A stretch of 13,633 nt of DNA from Leptolyngbya sp. SIO4C1 (lineage in GTDB: Bacteria; Cyanobacteriota; Cyanobacteriia; Phormidesmidales; Phormidesmidaceae), in assembly GCA_010671975.1 (NCBI GenBank), contig JAAHIA010000087.1:1-13633 (forward strand). Reading direction: 5' to 3'. Positions 1 through 5,406 of the stretch are shown here, piece after piece; the first letter of the stretch is position 1, and every line of letters begins with the position of its first letter. Made by a program: the position numbers and the translations under genes. The notes below the pieces were generated by a model. That model was not told where the DNA came from. It saw nothing but the letters and a program-made list of their open reading frames with translations, and made no database searches.

Positions 1-53
1 TGAAACGTATCTAGCCCTAAATTGGGCGACCATTCTAATAAGCGATCTAACAT
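1..53 (-). CDS. Possible 5' end of an unidentified protein (partial)
   Basis: On the minus strand an ATG at 53-51 opens a frame that runs off the window edge, reading MLDRLLEWSPNLGLDTF. The same frame stays open upstream of this ATG to a TAG at 131-129, and those 25 codons also look protein-like (for example YLPIGQKFSS). No standard ATG, GTG or TTG start lies in that upstream part, so ATG 53 is the only ordinary start. A short GAG precedes it as a weak ribosome binding site. The gene would be divergent from the gene at 181. I do not recognise the family, and 17 codons are too few to be sure this is coding. Confidence 0.35.
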   Translation of the reverse strand, partial: MLDRLLEWSPNLGLDTF

Positions 54-180
54 TGACTCGTTGCTGATTACCTCGCGCGAACTGAACTTTTGACCAATTG
101 GAAGATAGACCGACGTTTGTGAGCGACGCTACTTTCTAGAATAGATAGTTATAGAGTATCTTGCTTCATCCCACAGGCTT

Positions 181-957
181 GTGATTGCTTCTTTATTTGC
201 CCAGTTTCGCAGCCAGTATCCGTCTGGCTGCCTGACTACCGAACTCCTGACCCACACAGCAGAAGGCTACATCGTTAAAGCATCGGCAGCTGTGGAGGGC
301 CAAACTGTGGCCACAGCAATGGCTGCTAACCGCGATCTAGAACAGGCCGAAGAGCGAGCGCAAGTCAGACTGCTGACGCTATTAAATATAGCGCCCCCCG
401 ATAGTCCAGCAGCTAGTCCAGCAGCTAGCCCAGCAGCAACGATAGCTGAAGTTGCCCCTGCAGCAGCTCAGCCAGAGCCGCCAGAGCCGACGCTGTCTGC
501 TGAGCTACCCGCCACTGCGCTGCTGCCAGATTTGGCCCCTACCCCCGACATCCCTCAGCCTGCAAAAGGGCTACCAGACGACCAGTCCAGCGAACTACCA
601 GCCAGCGAGCTGGTTCTGCCAGATGAAGAAGGCTTAGATATGCCGCTCGATCAGGTGGTAGACATTCCGACTGCTTCGCTACCTGCAGAGGTTGCCCCAG
701 CCCCGGCCGGCACACCCGCTGCGTCACTGGCCTCAAACGCGCTTGAAACGCTAGAGACTAGCACCCAGCCTGTCGATCTCTCAGACATCATTGCCCAGAC
801 CGACGTAGAAATGTCGCGGCTGGGCTGGAGTAGCGCGCAGGGCAGACAGCACCTAGAGCGCACCTATCAAAAGCGCTCCAGACAGCAGCTCACTGATGAA
901 GAACTGCTGGAATTTTTGCTGTATTTAGAGTCTCAGCCGACGCCTACCTTCCGCTGA
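181..957 (+). CDS. Cyanobacterial conserved protein with Pro/Ala-rich linker, function unknown
   Basis: A 258-residue soluble protein starting at GTG. There are three parts. Residues 1-70 form a compact N-terminal domain (FAQFRSQYPSG, then an alternating EGYIVKASAAVEGQTVATAMAA stretch and a helix). Residues 72-195 are a low-complexity linker rich in Pro, Ala, Glu and Leu, beginning with a threefold SPAA repeat. Residues 197-258 form a conserved-looking helical C-terminal domain (EMSRLGWSSAQGRQHL, then KRSRQQLTDEELLEFLLYLES). There is no signal peptide or membrane segment. The two-domain layout with a variable linker recalls cyanobacterial conserved hypotheticals. The N-terminal part faintly resembles Rad52-like single-strand-binding folds, but I would not assign that. 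It converges on clpP with a 16-base gap. Confidence 0.8.
   Translation: MIASLFAQFRSQYPSGCLTTELLTHTAEGYIVKASAAVEGQTVATAMAANRDLEQAEERAQVRLLTLLNIAPPDSPAASPAASPAATIAEVAPAAAQPEPPEPTLSAELPATALLPDLAPTPDIPQPAKGLPDDQSSELPASELVLPDEEGLDMPLDQVVDIPTASLPAEVAPAPAGTPAASLASNALETLETSTQPVDLSDIIAQTDVEMSRLGWSSAQGRQHLERTYQKRSRQQLTDEELLEFLLYLESQPTPTFR
403..438 (+). repeat. Three tandem 12-base repeats inside the linker
   Basis: The unit AGTCCAGCAGCT occurs three times in a row, the third copy with two changes. It is in frame and encodes the SPAA repeats of the linker. Such short in-frame repeats commonly change copy number by slippage, so linker length may vary between strains. Confidence 0.85.
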
Positions 958-973
958 GTCGCCTAACGATGGC

Positions 974-1579
974 CTACTCAACGACGGTGGGACGGCTGCC
1001 AATCGCATGACGATCGATCACTTGATCAATCAGGCCATACTCTAGCGCCTCGCTTGGCGACATAAAGAAGTCACGTTCGGTATCCTCTTTGATGCGCTCT
1101 AGCGGCTGTCCGGTGTGGTCAGCTAGGGCATGGTTGAGCAGATCTTTGATGTAGAGAATTTCTTTAGCCTGAATTTCAATATCAGCGGCCTGTCCCTGCG
1201 CACCGCCCAGCGGCTGGTGAATCATGATGCGCGAGTTGGGTAGGCTCATGCGCTTCCCCTTCTTACCGGCGCTCAGTAAGAATGCGCCCATACTTGCGGC
1301 TAAGCCCACGCAGATAGTGCAAACGTCAGGCTTGATGTGGTTCATCGTATCGAAGATGCCCAGGCCGTCATAAACGGAGCCACCCGGCGAATTGATATAG
1401 AGATAGATATCTTTGTCAGGATCTTCGGCTTCAAGAAACAGCATCTGCGCCACAATCAAGTTCGACGATTCTGCTGTAACCTGCTGCCCTAGAAAAACGA
1501 TGCGTTCGCGCAGAAGGCGAGAGTAAATATCAAACGCGCGTTCGCCGCGACCGGACTGTTCAATAACGGTTGGAATCAT
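974..1579 (-). CDS. clpP: ATP-dependent Clp protease proteolytic subunit ClpP
   Basis: Serine peptidase subunit that forms the two-ring tetradecameric chamber of the Clp protease. It degrades proteins unfolded by ClpC or ClpX in the cytosol. With the start at 1579 the protein is 201 residues, the normal length. The catalytic triad is visible as Ser96 in GLAASMGAF, His121 in MIHQPLGG and Asp170 in TERDFF. The oligomer-forming motif INSPGGSVYDG lies at 62-72. The frame is open for 36 more codons upstream, but that stretch is Ser/Thr/Pro-rich and unlike any ClpP, so I chose the internal ATG. Cyanobacteria usually have several clpP paralogues plus clpR. The intact triad marks this as an active ClpP, but which paralogue it is cannot be told here. 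Confidence 0.96.
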   Translation of the reverse strand: MIPTVIEQSGRGERAFDIYSRLLRERIVFLGQQVTAESSNLIVAQMLFLEAEDPDKDIYLYINSPGGSVYDGLGIFDTMNHIKPDVCTICVGLAASMGAFLLSAGKKGKRMSLPNSRIMIHQPLGGAQGQAADIEIQAKEILYIKDLLNHALADHTGQPLERIKEDTERDFFMSPSEALEYGLIDQVIDRHAIGSRPTVVE

Positions 1580-1615
1580 AAGGAATTGCCTGGAGCCCAC
1601 TGAATCACTATTGCT

Positions 1616-1630
1616 TGTACTGATTGTACA
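1616..1630. promoter_or_regulatory. Short dyad upstream of clpP
   Basis: TGTAC and GTACA flank a 5-base spacer, forming a perfect 5+5 inverted repeat 37-51 bases before the clpP start codon. The spacing GTA-N7-TAC is one base short of an NtcA box. It may be an operator for clpP, but a dyad of this size could arise by chance. Confidence 0.25.
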
Positions 1631-1703
1631 GAGTTGTCGGGGGGCTTGGGGGAGTGTGGATAACTCGACAAGGCTGCGTTTGAGCACGGTTCAGCCGTAT
1701 CTA

Positions 1704-2153
1704 TCAGCCTCGCTGCGCAGAGGCTTCGGCTTCGGGGACAGCAGCGCCGAAAGGCTGAAGCATAGAGCGCTGCATCGCCCCGGCTAGCACCAGCTGCGCG
1801 ATCGCAAACAGGGCAAAGCTCTCGCCTAGCAGAACAGCGCTTTGCCACGCCAGCGGCGTCTCCAGCGTTTCTATCTGCGACAGGCCGCGCACCAGCGCGA
1901 AGGCCCCCACAGCGCCGCTGCGCAGATGCGGGTTGACATCCGCGCGCACGATGTAGCGATAGGTCACTCCAAAGAGAAAGGTGCAGAAGGCCGCGATCGC
2001 CAGACTCGGGCCGGCACTCACCGCCTGCGGCAGGAGGCTTTGCTCAATCGCCATCAGGCTAGCCATGGTCAGCCCGCCCGCTACGGCTGCGATCGCGCCG
2101 GCTTTGATTGATTCCATTCGTTCTTGAGCCGTCAGCAGCGAGGGAGATGACAT
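1704..2153 (-). CDS. Small integral membrane protein, function unknown
   Basis: A 149-residue protein with three or four predicted membrane spans at about residues 17-37, 48-68, 79-91 (weak) and 105-127. A short polar N-terminus (SSPSLLTAQERMESIKAG) precedes the first span, and the C-terminal 20 residues are soluble. Basic residues YRYIVRAD after span 2 suggest a cytosolic loop. I recognise it only as a cyanobacterial conserved membrane protein type. It lies upstream of clpP on the same strand with a 124-base gap and is divergent from petN. Three HIP1 octamers fall inside it. It starts at ATG 2153, and no strong Shine-Dalgarno sequence is seen. Confidence 0.78.
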   Translation of the reverse strand: MSSPSLLTAQERMESIKAGAIAAVAGGLTMASLMAIEQSLLPQAVSAGPSLAIAAFCTFLFGVTYRYIVRADVNPHLRSGAVGAFALVRGLSQIETLETPLAWQSAVLLGESFALFAIAQLVLAGAMQRSMLQPFGAAVPEAEASAQRG

Positions 2154-2234
2154 AGGCGAATAAGACGACAGAGTAGCAAGGTAACAGGCAATCAGCTCGC
2201 GTGATTCTGATCGCGATTGACTCTGAATTTACCG

Positions 2235-2240
2235 TATGAT
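2235..2240 (+). promoter_or_regulatory. Candidate -10 element of petN
   Basis: TATGAT, preceded by ACCG, sits 38 bases before the petN start in the divergent gap 2154-2278. A TTGACT at 2217-2222 looks like a -35 box, but the spacer is only 12 bases, so it cannot pair with this -10. The promoter assignment is tentative. Confidence 0.3.
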
Positions 2241-2278
2241 GGAAAGTAACGATAAGGTGATTTTTCTTAGCAAGTTCT

Positions 2279-2368
2279 ATGGATATCTTGACGCTTGGCT
2301 GGGTAGCGCTGCTGGCTTTCTTTAGCTTCTCACTGTCGCTGGTAGTCTGGGGCCGCAACGGGTTTTAA
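2279..2368 (+). CDS. petN: Cytochrome b6f complex subunit PetN (subunit VIII)
   Basis: A 29-residue, single-span subunit of the thylakoid cytochrome b6f complex, which passes electrons from plastoquinol to plastocyanin or cytochrome c6. The sequence begins MDILTLGWVALL and ends SLVVWGRNGF. The start, the membrane span (about residues 5-24) and the closing VVWGRNGF are diagnostic, and 29 residues is the family length. It is followed after 30 bases by another small membrane-protein gene on the same strand, probably co-transcribed and ending at the terminator at 2611. The gene is easily missed because of its length. Confidence 0.95.
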   Translation: MDILTLGWVALLAFFSFSLSLVVWGRNGF

Positions 2369-2398
2369 CCTTGCCTCAGTTGCCTTTCAGCAAACATC

Positions 2399-2578
2399 AT
2401 GGACATTGGATTAGAAGCACAGGCGTTTAGTGTTTTAGCGATCGCGGCTGCGGTTTTGCTGGTTTTAGTCACTGGCGGCGTTGTCTATTTGACGGCAATC
2501 GAGTGGCGCGATCGGCGGCGTCGCGTCGATGAGACGATTCAGCGGCGGCCTCGCAATCGCCGAAAGCAGTCTCGCTAG
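2399..2578 (+). CDS. 59-residue single-span basic membrane protein, downstream of petN
   Basis: Starts MDIGLEAQAF. One hydrophobic segment covers residues 10-33 (SVLAIAAAVLLVLVTGGVVYL). It is followed by TAIEWRDRRRRVDET and a strongly basic tail ending NRRKQSR, with 13 Arg or Lys in the last 24 residues. By the positive-inside rule the tail faces the cytosol or stroma side. The gene shares strand and probable transcript with petN, and a terminator lies 33 bases after its stop. It looks like a cyanobacterial conserved small protein, but I know no function. Association with thylakoid complexes is only inferred from position and topology. Confidence 0.8.
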   Translation: MDIGLEAQAFSVLAIAAAVLLVLVTGGVVYLTAIEWRDRRRRVDETIQRRPRNRRKQSR

Positions 2579-2610
2579 CGCTCAGCCGCCTAATCTTTAG
2601 GAGCTATCGA

Positions 2611-2641
2611 GGTATCAAGCCATAGGGCTTGGTGCCTTTTT
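2611..2641 (+). terminator. Intrinsic terminator after petN and the small membrane protein
   Basis: GGTATCAAGCC (2611-2621) pairs with GGCTTGGTGCC (2626-2636) over 11 positions, with two G-U pairs and the 4-base loop ATAG, and is followed directly by TTTTT. This is a textbook rho-independent terminator and separates the petN unit from rsmB. Confidence 0.85.
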
Positions 2642-2690
2642 GCTGTCTGGCCGGTTTTGAACCACGTTTGAATTAGATTAGGGTGTCAAG

Positions 2691-4049
2691 TTGCCGAAGC
2701 AATCAAGTTCTCGCATCGCCACGGCTCGACAGGCCGCCTTAGCCACCATCAAAGCCGTAGAGCGCGGCGCGTTTGCCGATGTTGAACTCGATCGACAGCT
2801 GCACCGTAGCCAGCTCAGCAGCGACGATCGGCGATTAGCAACAGAGCTAGTTTATGGCAGCGTGCGACGACGGCGGACGCTCGATGCGCTGATCGATCAG
2901 CTGGGTAAAAAGCCAGCTCACCAGCAGCCGGTCGATCTGCGGTTGATTCTGCAGCTAGGGTTTTATCAGCTGCGCTACCTCAGCCAGATTCCCGACCATG
3001 CGGTGGTGGATACGTCAGTTGAGCTTGCCAAGCACTGTCGCCTCGGCAAGCTGAGCGGCGTGGTCAACGGCATGCTGCGGCAGTACATTCGCCTCAGTGC
3101 GGCGGGAGATCCGCTGCGGCTGCCCGACGATGAGATCGCTCGGCTTGGCGTTCTCTACAGCTACCCAGATTGGATTGTTCGCGTTTGGCAGCAGCGGCTG
3201 CCAGAAGACGAGGTCGCGCAGCTGTGCGACTGGTTTAATCGACCGCCCAATTTAGATCTGCGGGTTAATCGTCTCAAAGTGTCAGTAGACCAGGCAGCCG
3301 CAGCGCTGCAGGCAGCAGGTGTGCAAACTCAGCGTCTGCCGCATCTGCCCTGGGCGCTGCGGCTATCGGGCAAGATTGGCAATATTCGTCAGCTGCCGGG
3401 CTATGCCGAAGGCTGGTGGATGGTGCAAGATGCCAGCGCGCAGCTGGTGGCAGAGCTGCTCAACCCGCAGCCAGGGGAGACAGTCATCGATGCCTGCGCC
3501 GCCCCAGGGGGTAAAACAGCCCATTTGGCTGAGCTAATGCAGGATACGGGGGCGCTGCTGGCGTGCGATCGCACCGCCTCTCGCTTAAAAAAAGTGCAGC
3601 AAAATCAGCAGCGCTTGGGTCTGACCTGCATTCAAACGCAGGTTTGCGACAGCCGAAACCAGCCGCAGCTCACCGCGACCGCTGACAAAGTATTACTGGA
3701 TGTGCCCTGCTCTGGGCTCGGCACGCTGCATCGCCATGCCGACGCCCGCTGGCGGCAGCAGCCTGGCTCGGTGAGAGATCTGGTGCAGCTGCAAAAAGAG
3801 CTGCTGGCACAGACGGCCACTTGGGTTAAGCCGGGCGGCACGCTAGTCTATGCCACCTGCACGCTGCATCCTGACGAAAACGAACATCAGATTCAGCAGT
3901 TTTTAGCCGATCATCCGGATTGGGTAATTGAGCCACCCGAGCTGGATTCACCTGCGGCTGCCTACTCAGATGAATCAGGCTGGATTAAAGTTTGGCCGCA
4001 TCGAGACAATATGGACGGTTTCTTTATGGTGCGATTGCAAGTCAGATAG
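2691..4049 (+). CDS. rsmB: 16S rRNA m5C967 methyltransferase RsmB (Sun/NOL1 family)
   Basis: S-adenosylmethionine-dependent enzyme that makes 5-methylcytosine at position 967 of 16S rRNA during small-subunit maturation. At 452 residues it is of normal length. Residues 8-140 are the NusB-like RNA-binding domain (ARQAALATIKAVERGAFA, ELVYGSVRRRRTLD, VVNGMLRQ). The Rossmann methyltransferase domain follows. The SAM-binding motif DACAAPGGKT is at 267-276, the acidic residue of ACDRTASRL at 293, DVPCSGLGTLHRH at 337-349 and the catalytic cysteine at 390 in YATCTLHPDENE. The start is a TTG at 2691 with a GGG seven bases before it; no ATG or GTG fits this frame nearby. It is the last intact housekeeping gene before the IS-disrupted region. 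Confidence 0.95.
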   Translation: MPKQSSSRIATARQAALATIKAVERGAFADVELDRQLHRSQLSSDDRRLATELVYGSVRRRRTLDALIDQLGKKPAHQQPVDLRLILQLGFYQLRYLSQIPDHAVVDTSVELAKHCRLGKLSGVVNGMLRQYIRLSAAGDPLRLPDDEIARLGVLYSYPDWIVRVWQQRLPEDEVAQLCDWFNRPPNLDLRVNRLKVSVDQAAAALQAAGVQTQRLPHLPWALRLSGKIGNIRQLPGYAEGWWMVQDASAQLVAELLNPQPGETVIDACAAPGGKTAHLAELMQDTGALLACDRTASRLKKVQQNQQRLGLTCIQTQVCDSRNQPQLTATADKVLLDVPCSGLGTLHRHADARWRQQPGSVRDLVQLQKELLAQTATWVKPGGTLVYATCTLHPDENEHQIQQFLADHPDWVIEPPELDSPAAAYSDESGWIKVWPHRDNMDGFFMVRLQVR

Positions 4050-4080
4050 CAGTCGCGAGTGTCCAACGTGCTGGAACTTT

Positions 4081-4106
4081 CACAAATAAAAAGCCGCTCA
4101 AGGCGG
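4081..4106 (-). terminator. Weak minus-strand terminator after the toxin remnant
   Basis: Read on the minus strand, CCGC and GCGG (4106-4103 and 4097-4094) form a short stem with a 5-base loop, followed by CTTTTTATTTG. It lies 16 bases past the TAG of the toxin remnant, where an operon terminator would be expected. The stem is short, so the call is modest. Confidence 0.4.
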
Positions 4107-4122
4107 GATGTCTTTAAAGAAT

Positions 4123-4209
4123 CTAGTATTTTCCGACTACATCGATGTAGAGGAGGGACCACTTTCCCTTTAATGACATCACGCTCTTTATCAGTGGCAA
4201 TATTCCTCT
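4123..4209 (-). pseudogene. Probable 3' remnant of a PIN-type (DUF3368-like) toxin gene
   Basis: In the minus-strand frame ending at TAG 4125-4123, the 28 codons next to the left end of the IS read as GILPLIKSVM, then SLKGKW, then LLYIDVVGKY. This resembles the C-terminus of DUF3368 PIN-domain proteins, which end in a pattern like GxIPxIKPVM then a short gap and LYxDVL. Order and orientation fit: UPF0175 antitoxin, IS, then this remnant, all on the minus strand. In intact loci the DUF3368 toxin directly follows the UPF0175 gene. The 5' part of the toxin is missing. The match is from memory of the family and is short, so it remains a hypothesis. Confidence 0.4.
4137..4150. repeat. Perfect 14-base palindrome CTACATCGATGTAG
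   Basis: An exact self-complementary 14-mer between rsmB and the IS. It lies within the toxin-remnant frame, so it may be part of old coding sequence rather than a protein-binding site. There is no T-tract beside it. Confidence 0.5.
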
Positions 4210-4210
4210 A

Positions 4211-4730
4211 TTAACGTCAGTTCGATGCCCTCAAGGGGTAAAAGCTCTGTCAAATGGTACTTCGGATTGAAATTACACCTGATCATTAACGATAAAGGTG
4301 AGCTGTTGGCGGTGCGTTTAACACCGGGAAATACCGATGAGCGAAAACCGTTACCTGAGATGGCCAAACAGCTGACGGGCAAGTTATTTGGCGATAAGGG
4401 CTATGTATCCCAAGCCTTATTTGAGCAGCTGTATCAACAAAGCCTTGAGCTGATTGCTAAGCGGCGTAAGAACATGACTAATCGGCTAATGACCCTGATG
4501 GATAAGATCCTATTGCGCAAGCGAGCGGTGATTGAATCGGTCAATGATCAACTCAAAAACATCTGTCAGGTTGAACATTCCAGGCATCGCAGCCCCTTAA
4601 ACTTTTCAGCCAATCTCATCGGTGGGTTGATCGCGTATTCGTACCATCCCACCAAACCCGCGCTAGACCTGACACCTAAAGGATTAGAGGCATTGCCTCC
4701 TGCTATATTTTGATATCGAACTCACGTTAA
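4211..4730 (+). mobile_element. IS982-family element, internally deleted (about 520 bases)
   Basis: The ends are near-perfect inverted repeats: TTAACGTCAGTTCGAT at 4211-4226 and ATCGAACTCACGTTAA at 4715-4730, with 15 of 16 positions complementary. Between them lies only the C-terminal half of an IS982-type transposase. The left repeat is joined almost directly to the middle of the transposase gene, so roughly the first 120-140 codons have been lost inside the element. No clear target-site duplication flanks the repeats (CCTCTA on the left, ATCAGA on the right), which suggests a flank deletion or an old insertion. The right repeat forms the end of the UPF0175 gene. With both ends present it could be moved by a full-length relative elsewhere in the genome. 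Confidence 0.8.
4225..4713 (+). pseudogene. IS982-family transposase, N-terminally truncated
   Basis: An open frame of 162 codons that begins with an ATG partly inside the left inverted repeat. The sequence is typical of the C-terminal half of IS982 transposases: GKSSVKWYFGLKLHLIIND, then LTPGNTDERKPLP, KLFGDKGYVSQ, RAVIESVNDQLKNICQ and HSRHRSPLNF. The second Asp (residue 57, FGDKGY) and the Glu (residue 104, VIESVND) of the DDE site are present. The first Asp belongs to the missing N-terminal half. Full-length members are about 280-300 residues. The remnant cannot be a working transposase. No frameshift or stop is seen inside it, so the deletion is the only visible lesion. Confidence 0.9.
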
Positions 4731-4970
4731 ATCAGATAGCAGTTCAGCTTCTTCTAAGTCAATCATTGAGACGTTATAGCGATGCAGACTTAGCAAAAAG
4801 CTCACCCAATCAACGCCGAGGAGTTGAGCCGCAATCCCAGATGAAATGCGCTTCATTTCAAACAGTTTGACAGCCATTGCCCATTTTGCCTCTTGCTCAA
4901 ACTGCGCTGGTGTTTGCTGCAAAATGTCTGGCAAGCTTTCTGGGTAATCAATTCTAAGCTGAGCAACCAT
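4722..4970 (-). CDS. UPF0175-family protein (predicted antitoxin), C-terminus altered by IS
   Basis: An 82-residue protein with the family signature: IDYPESLPDILQ, FEQEAKWAMAVKLFEMKRISSGIAAQLLGVDWVSFLLSLHRYNVS and IDLEEAELLSDL. UPF0175 proteins carry a helix-turn-helix-like core (about residues 40-67) and are usually encoded just before a DUF3368 PIN-type nuclease, for which they are the predicted antitoxin. Here the last codons, TTA ACG TGA, come from the right inverted repeat of the IS, so Leu-Thr-stop replaces the native end. Little is missing, because the family normally ends near ESDL. The partner toxin is not intact; a possible remnant lies beyond the IS at 4123-4209. It starts at ATG 4970, and GGAGCAGG lies a little far upstream. 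Confidence 0.85.
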   Translation of the reverse strand: MVAQLRIDYPESLPDILQQTPAQFEQEAKWAMAVKLFEMKRISSGIAAQLLGVDWVSFLLSLHRYNVSMIDLEEAELLSDLT

Positions 4971-5124
4971 TCTTCAATACCTGCTCCCTATATTCATCGC
5001 GTTAGCCTCTGACGGGTTTAGCTATCTCTAGCTTGGCACTTTCAGTAGAACACGAACCTATTTTTAGGCATCAATTCTAAGACGCAACCAAGGTGATATG
5101 AGATCGCATCTCCAATAAAGGCTA

Positions 5125-5292
5125 TCAGAGCAGAATATCTAAAGCGCCCTTATCCTTGAGTTTGTAGGCAGCATACCGATTAAAGCAGAGCACCGGGTTG
5201 CCCGCTACAACTGTTTCTAGCTCTGCTTCGCTGAGTTCAAAGTCGGTTTCTGGCTGGCGCTGTGAAACTTTTTGCGATGACGGGTACTGCAT
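5125..5292 (-). CDS. 55-residue peptide with a bacteriocin-leader-like motif
   Basis: The frame runs from ATG 5292 to TGA 5125. It begins MQYPSSQKVSQRQPETDF, then ELSEAELETVVAGN (residues 19-32), then PVLCFNRYAAYKL and DKGALDILL. The middle segment resembles the LSxxELExVAGG end of double-glycine leader peptides, with Gly-Asn in place of Gly-Gly. The remaining 23 residues would be the core and contain one Cys. AGGGAGAAAGG sits two bases before the ATG, a strong ribosome binding site, and it is embedded in a long stem (5294-5345). No transporter or modification gene is visible within the window. An alternative is an unrelated small conserved cyanobacterial protein. That it is coding is fairly likely; the precursor role is speculative. 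Confidence 0.6.
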   Translation of the reverse strand: MQYPSSQKVSQRQPETDFELSEAELETVVAGNPVLCFNRYAAYKLKDKGALDILL

Positions 5293-5293
5293 A

Positions 5294-5345
5294 ACCTTTC
5301 TCCCTGATGCGATCGCGACTGCGGTCTTGGCTTAGGGAGAAAGAT
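5294..5345 (-). promoter_or_regulatory. Inverted repeat sequestering the ribosome binding site of the 55-residue peptide
   Basis: On the minus strand CTTTCTCCCT (5343-5334) is exactly complementary to AGGGAGAAAG (5305-5296). A G-U pair and an A-T pair extend it to 12 base pairs, and the 28-base loop contains a HIP1 octamer. The 3' arm is the Shine-Dalgarno region of the gene at 5125-5292. In RNA the stem would hide the start region. In DNA the same repeat could be a repressor site. Confidence 0.55.
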
Positions 5346-5406
5346 AGCTAGCGAGTTGGTAAAGAATCGGGAGATAAGTTGGGAAGAACTAGAGAAGCTG
5401 GGTTAA

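Noticed and set aside
94..101. Palindrome CCAATTGG in the left intergenic region
   Set aside because: An 8-base palindrome is too common by chance and is not placed at a clear promoter.
1580..1687. N-terminal 36-codon extension of ClpP (start at 1687)
   Set aside because: The extra residues are Ser/Thr/Pro-rich and unlike ClpP. The ATG at 1579 gives the family length of 201 residues and the usual MIPTVIEQ start.
2217..2240. TTGACT ... TATGAT as a full sigma-70 promoter of petN
   Set aside because: The spacer is 12 bases, too short for a working -35/-10 pair; only the -10 was kept as tentative.
3962..4162. 66-codon minus-strand frame overlapping the end of rsmB
   Set aside because: About half of it is antisense to rsmB, and the reading frame is not that of the toxin remnant. 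No protein-like features.
5100..5112. GAGAT-CGC-ATCTC dyad as a terminator for the 55-residue peptide gene
   Set aside because: Only five base pairs and no T-tract on either strand, so no terminator call is supported.
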